A stretch of DNA of 35,023 bases from Myxococcales bacterium. Its GTDB lineage: Bacteria; Myxococcota_A; Bradymonadia; UBA4248. The position numbers and the translations under genes were made by a program. A model generated the notes under the pieces. That model was given only the letters and a program-made list of their open reading frames with translations, ran no database searches and had not been told where the DNA came from. This document shows positions 34,551 to 35,023 of this stretch, piece after piece (position 1 is the first letter of the stretch; each line of letters begins with the position of its first letter). The stretch lies in assembly GCA_004554395.1 (NCBI GenBank), contig SFMP01000117.1:1-35023 (forward strand), written 5' to 3'.

Positions 34551-34769
34551 ATGCGCATAGTTATCGATCGCATATCGGATGGAATTGCCTACCTCGATGT
34601 CGACACGCAGATCATCGAGTTCCCCGCCGCTGCGCTTCCAAACGATGCCAAAGAAGGCGATTTGCTCGGATTTATCGTGCTCGATAATTCCGAAATCATC
34701 AAAGAAGGGCAAGATCGCTTGGCGCGTTTGCAAGCCATGTCGAACCTTTCGGGCGATCTCGATATCTAG
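34551..34769 (+). CDS. Small DUF3006-like protein
   Basis: 72 aa from the ATG at 34551, with AGGAGAAAG upstream; an earlier in-frame ATG at 34506 lacks a site. The pattern 'IDRISDGIAYLDVD', 'FPAAALPNDAKEGDLLGF' fits DUF3006: an IDRxE/S-G-xAxL start, then V/F-P-x-x-L-P, then EGDxL. It is a compact beta-rich fold with no signal peptide or catalytic residues. From memory, DUF3006 genes in Firmicutes often sit beside ComEC-like MBL-fold genes; one such gene lies 2 kb upstream here. The last 20 residues are a helical extension. Confidence 0.75.
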   Translation: MRIVIDRISDGIAYLDVDTQIIEFPAAALPNDAKEGDLLGFIVLDNSEIIKEGQDRLARLQAMSNLSGDLDI

Positions 34770-34800
34770 CCGCAAGCTATGATGCACGGTGTGCAAGTTA

Positions 34801-35023
34801 TTCGCGCGGCGACAAGCCCGCGCGAACAGGGCGCGCGTATGCTCGCAACGAAGTGAGAACATAGCGCGCCGCATCCGCAGGCGTATGCGCGCAAGGGCGA
34901 TAAGCCCGAGCACATAGCCGTAGCCATGAGCCCGTATGGAGCGATAGCGACATAGGGCGAAAAAAGCCCGTATGGAGCGATAGCGACATAGGGCGATAAT
35001 AAGCCCGTATGGAGCGATAGCGA
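34801..35023. repeat. Cluster D of bulged-hairpin elements (continues past the window)
   Basis: A TTCGCGC/GCGCGAA hairpin (34801-34826) is followed by family elements at 34831-34869 (arms GCGCGC/GCGCGC), 34880-34919 (GGC/GCC with an inner GGGC/GCCC stem), and three tandem copies with arms GCCC/GGGC from 34930, 34966 and 35003, the last cut by the window edge. All show GTAT on the left and ATA on the right, as in cluster A. It lies 31 bases after the DUF3006-like gene. Confidence 0.85.

Overview
This 35 kb window reads as chromosomal DNA of a diderm (Gram-negative type) bacterium. It encodes several lipoproteins with clear lipoboxes, a signal-peptide beta-barrel protein ending in Phe, type IV pilins, and secreted cysteine-rich proteins rich in Asp, Glu and Lys. 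The mixture of FHA and AAA proteins, large Cys-rich lipoproteins of the 'GCDEDD' kind and a HEAT-tailed nucleotide-transporter-like protein suggests a member of the Myxococcota/Bradymonadota (former Deltaproteobacteria). That placement is inference; there is no rRNA or other phylogenetic marker here. Base composition is moderate, with heavy use of TCG, CGA and GAC words. No tRNA, rRNA, CRISPR array or insertion sequence is visible.

Layout. 1-3945 (minus): most of a very large, repeat-containing lipoprotein that runs off the left edge. 3946-4578: a dense intergenic block of hairpin repeats. 4579-8067: an unrecognised protein with a possible RelA/SpoT-like fold (minus), a zinc-ribbon, tail-anchored acidic protein (plus) and a small conserved protein (plus). 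8145-12813: a nucleotide-sugar 4,6-dehydratase and a sugar aminotransferase (minus), divergent from two type IV pilin-like genes (plus), with an 11-base C tract in the divergent intergenic region. 12979-18567 (minus): an MtaB-type tRNA methylthiotransferase, a Ycf46-like AAA ATPase, an FHA protein, and an ATP/ADP-translocase-like membrane protein with a C-terminal helical region. 18680-25019 (minus): 5'-nucleotidase lipoprotein, OB-fold Cys-rich lipoprotein and outer-membrane barrel, in that transcription order. 25805-26782 (plus): a PD-(D/E)XK Rpn-type nuclease/transposase relative, followed by what looks like the decayed tail of a second copy. 27143-33450 (plus): two secreted endonuclease/exonuclease/phosphatase (EEP) paralogues, an exported ComEC-type metallo-beta-lactamase fused to four ComEA-like helix-hairpin-helix (HhH) modules, and an exported TPR-HhH protein. 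34551-34769 (plus): a small DUF3006-like protein.

How the genes may work together. The right half is enriched in exported proteins that would act on DNA or nucleotides: two EEP nucleases, an MBL-HhH protein, a TPR-HhH protein, a 5'-nucleotidase, and a lipoprotein with an OB domain like that of ExeM-type nucleases. I infer an envelope system for extracellular DNA binding, degradation or nucleotide salvage, possibly linked to the type IV pilins. This is the best candidate for an undescribed system in the window.

The second notable layer is non-coding. A dispersed family of intergenic hairpins has arms that change together, while a TAT/ATA core with one extra base on a fixed side stays constant. 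It occurs in four clusters (4434-4576, 16401-16535, 25454-25641, 34831-35023). A separate 43-base-period tandem array at 4156-4390 has conserved linkers and variable trinucleotide-loop hairpins.
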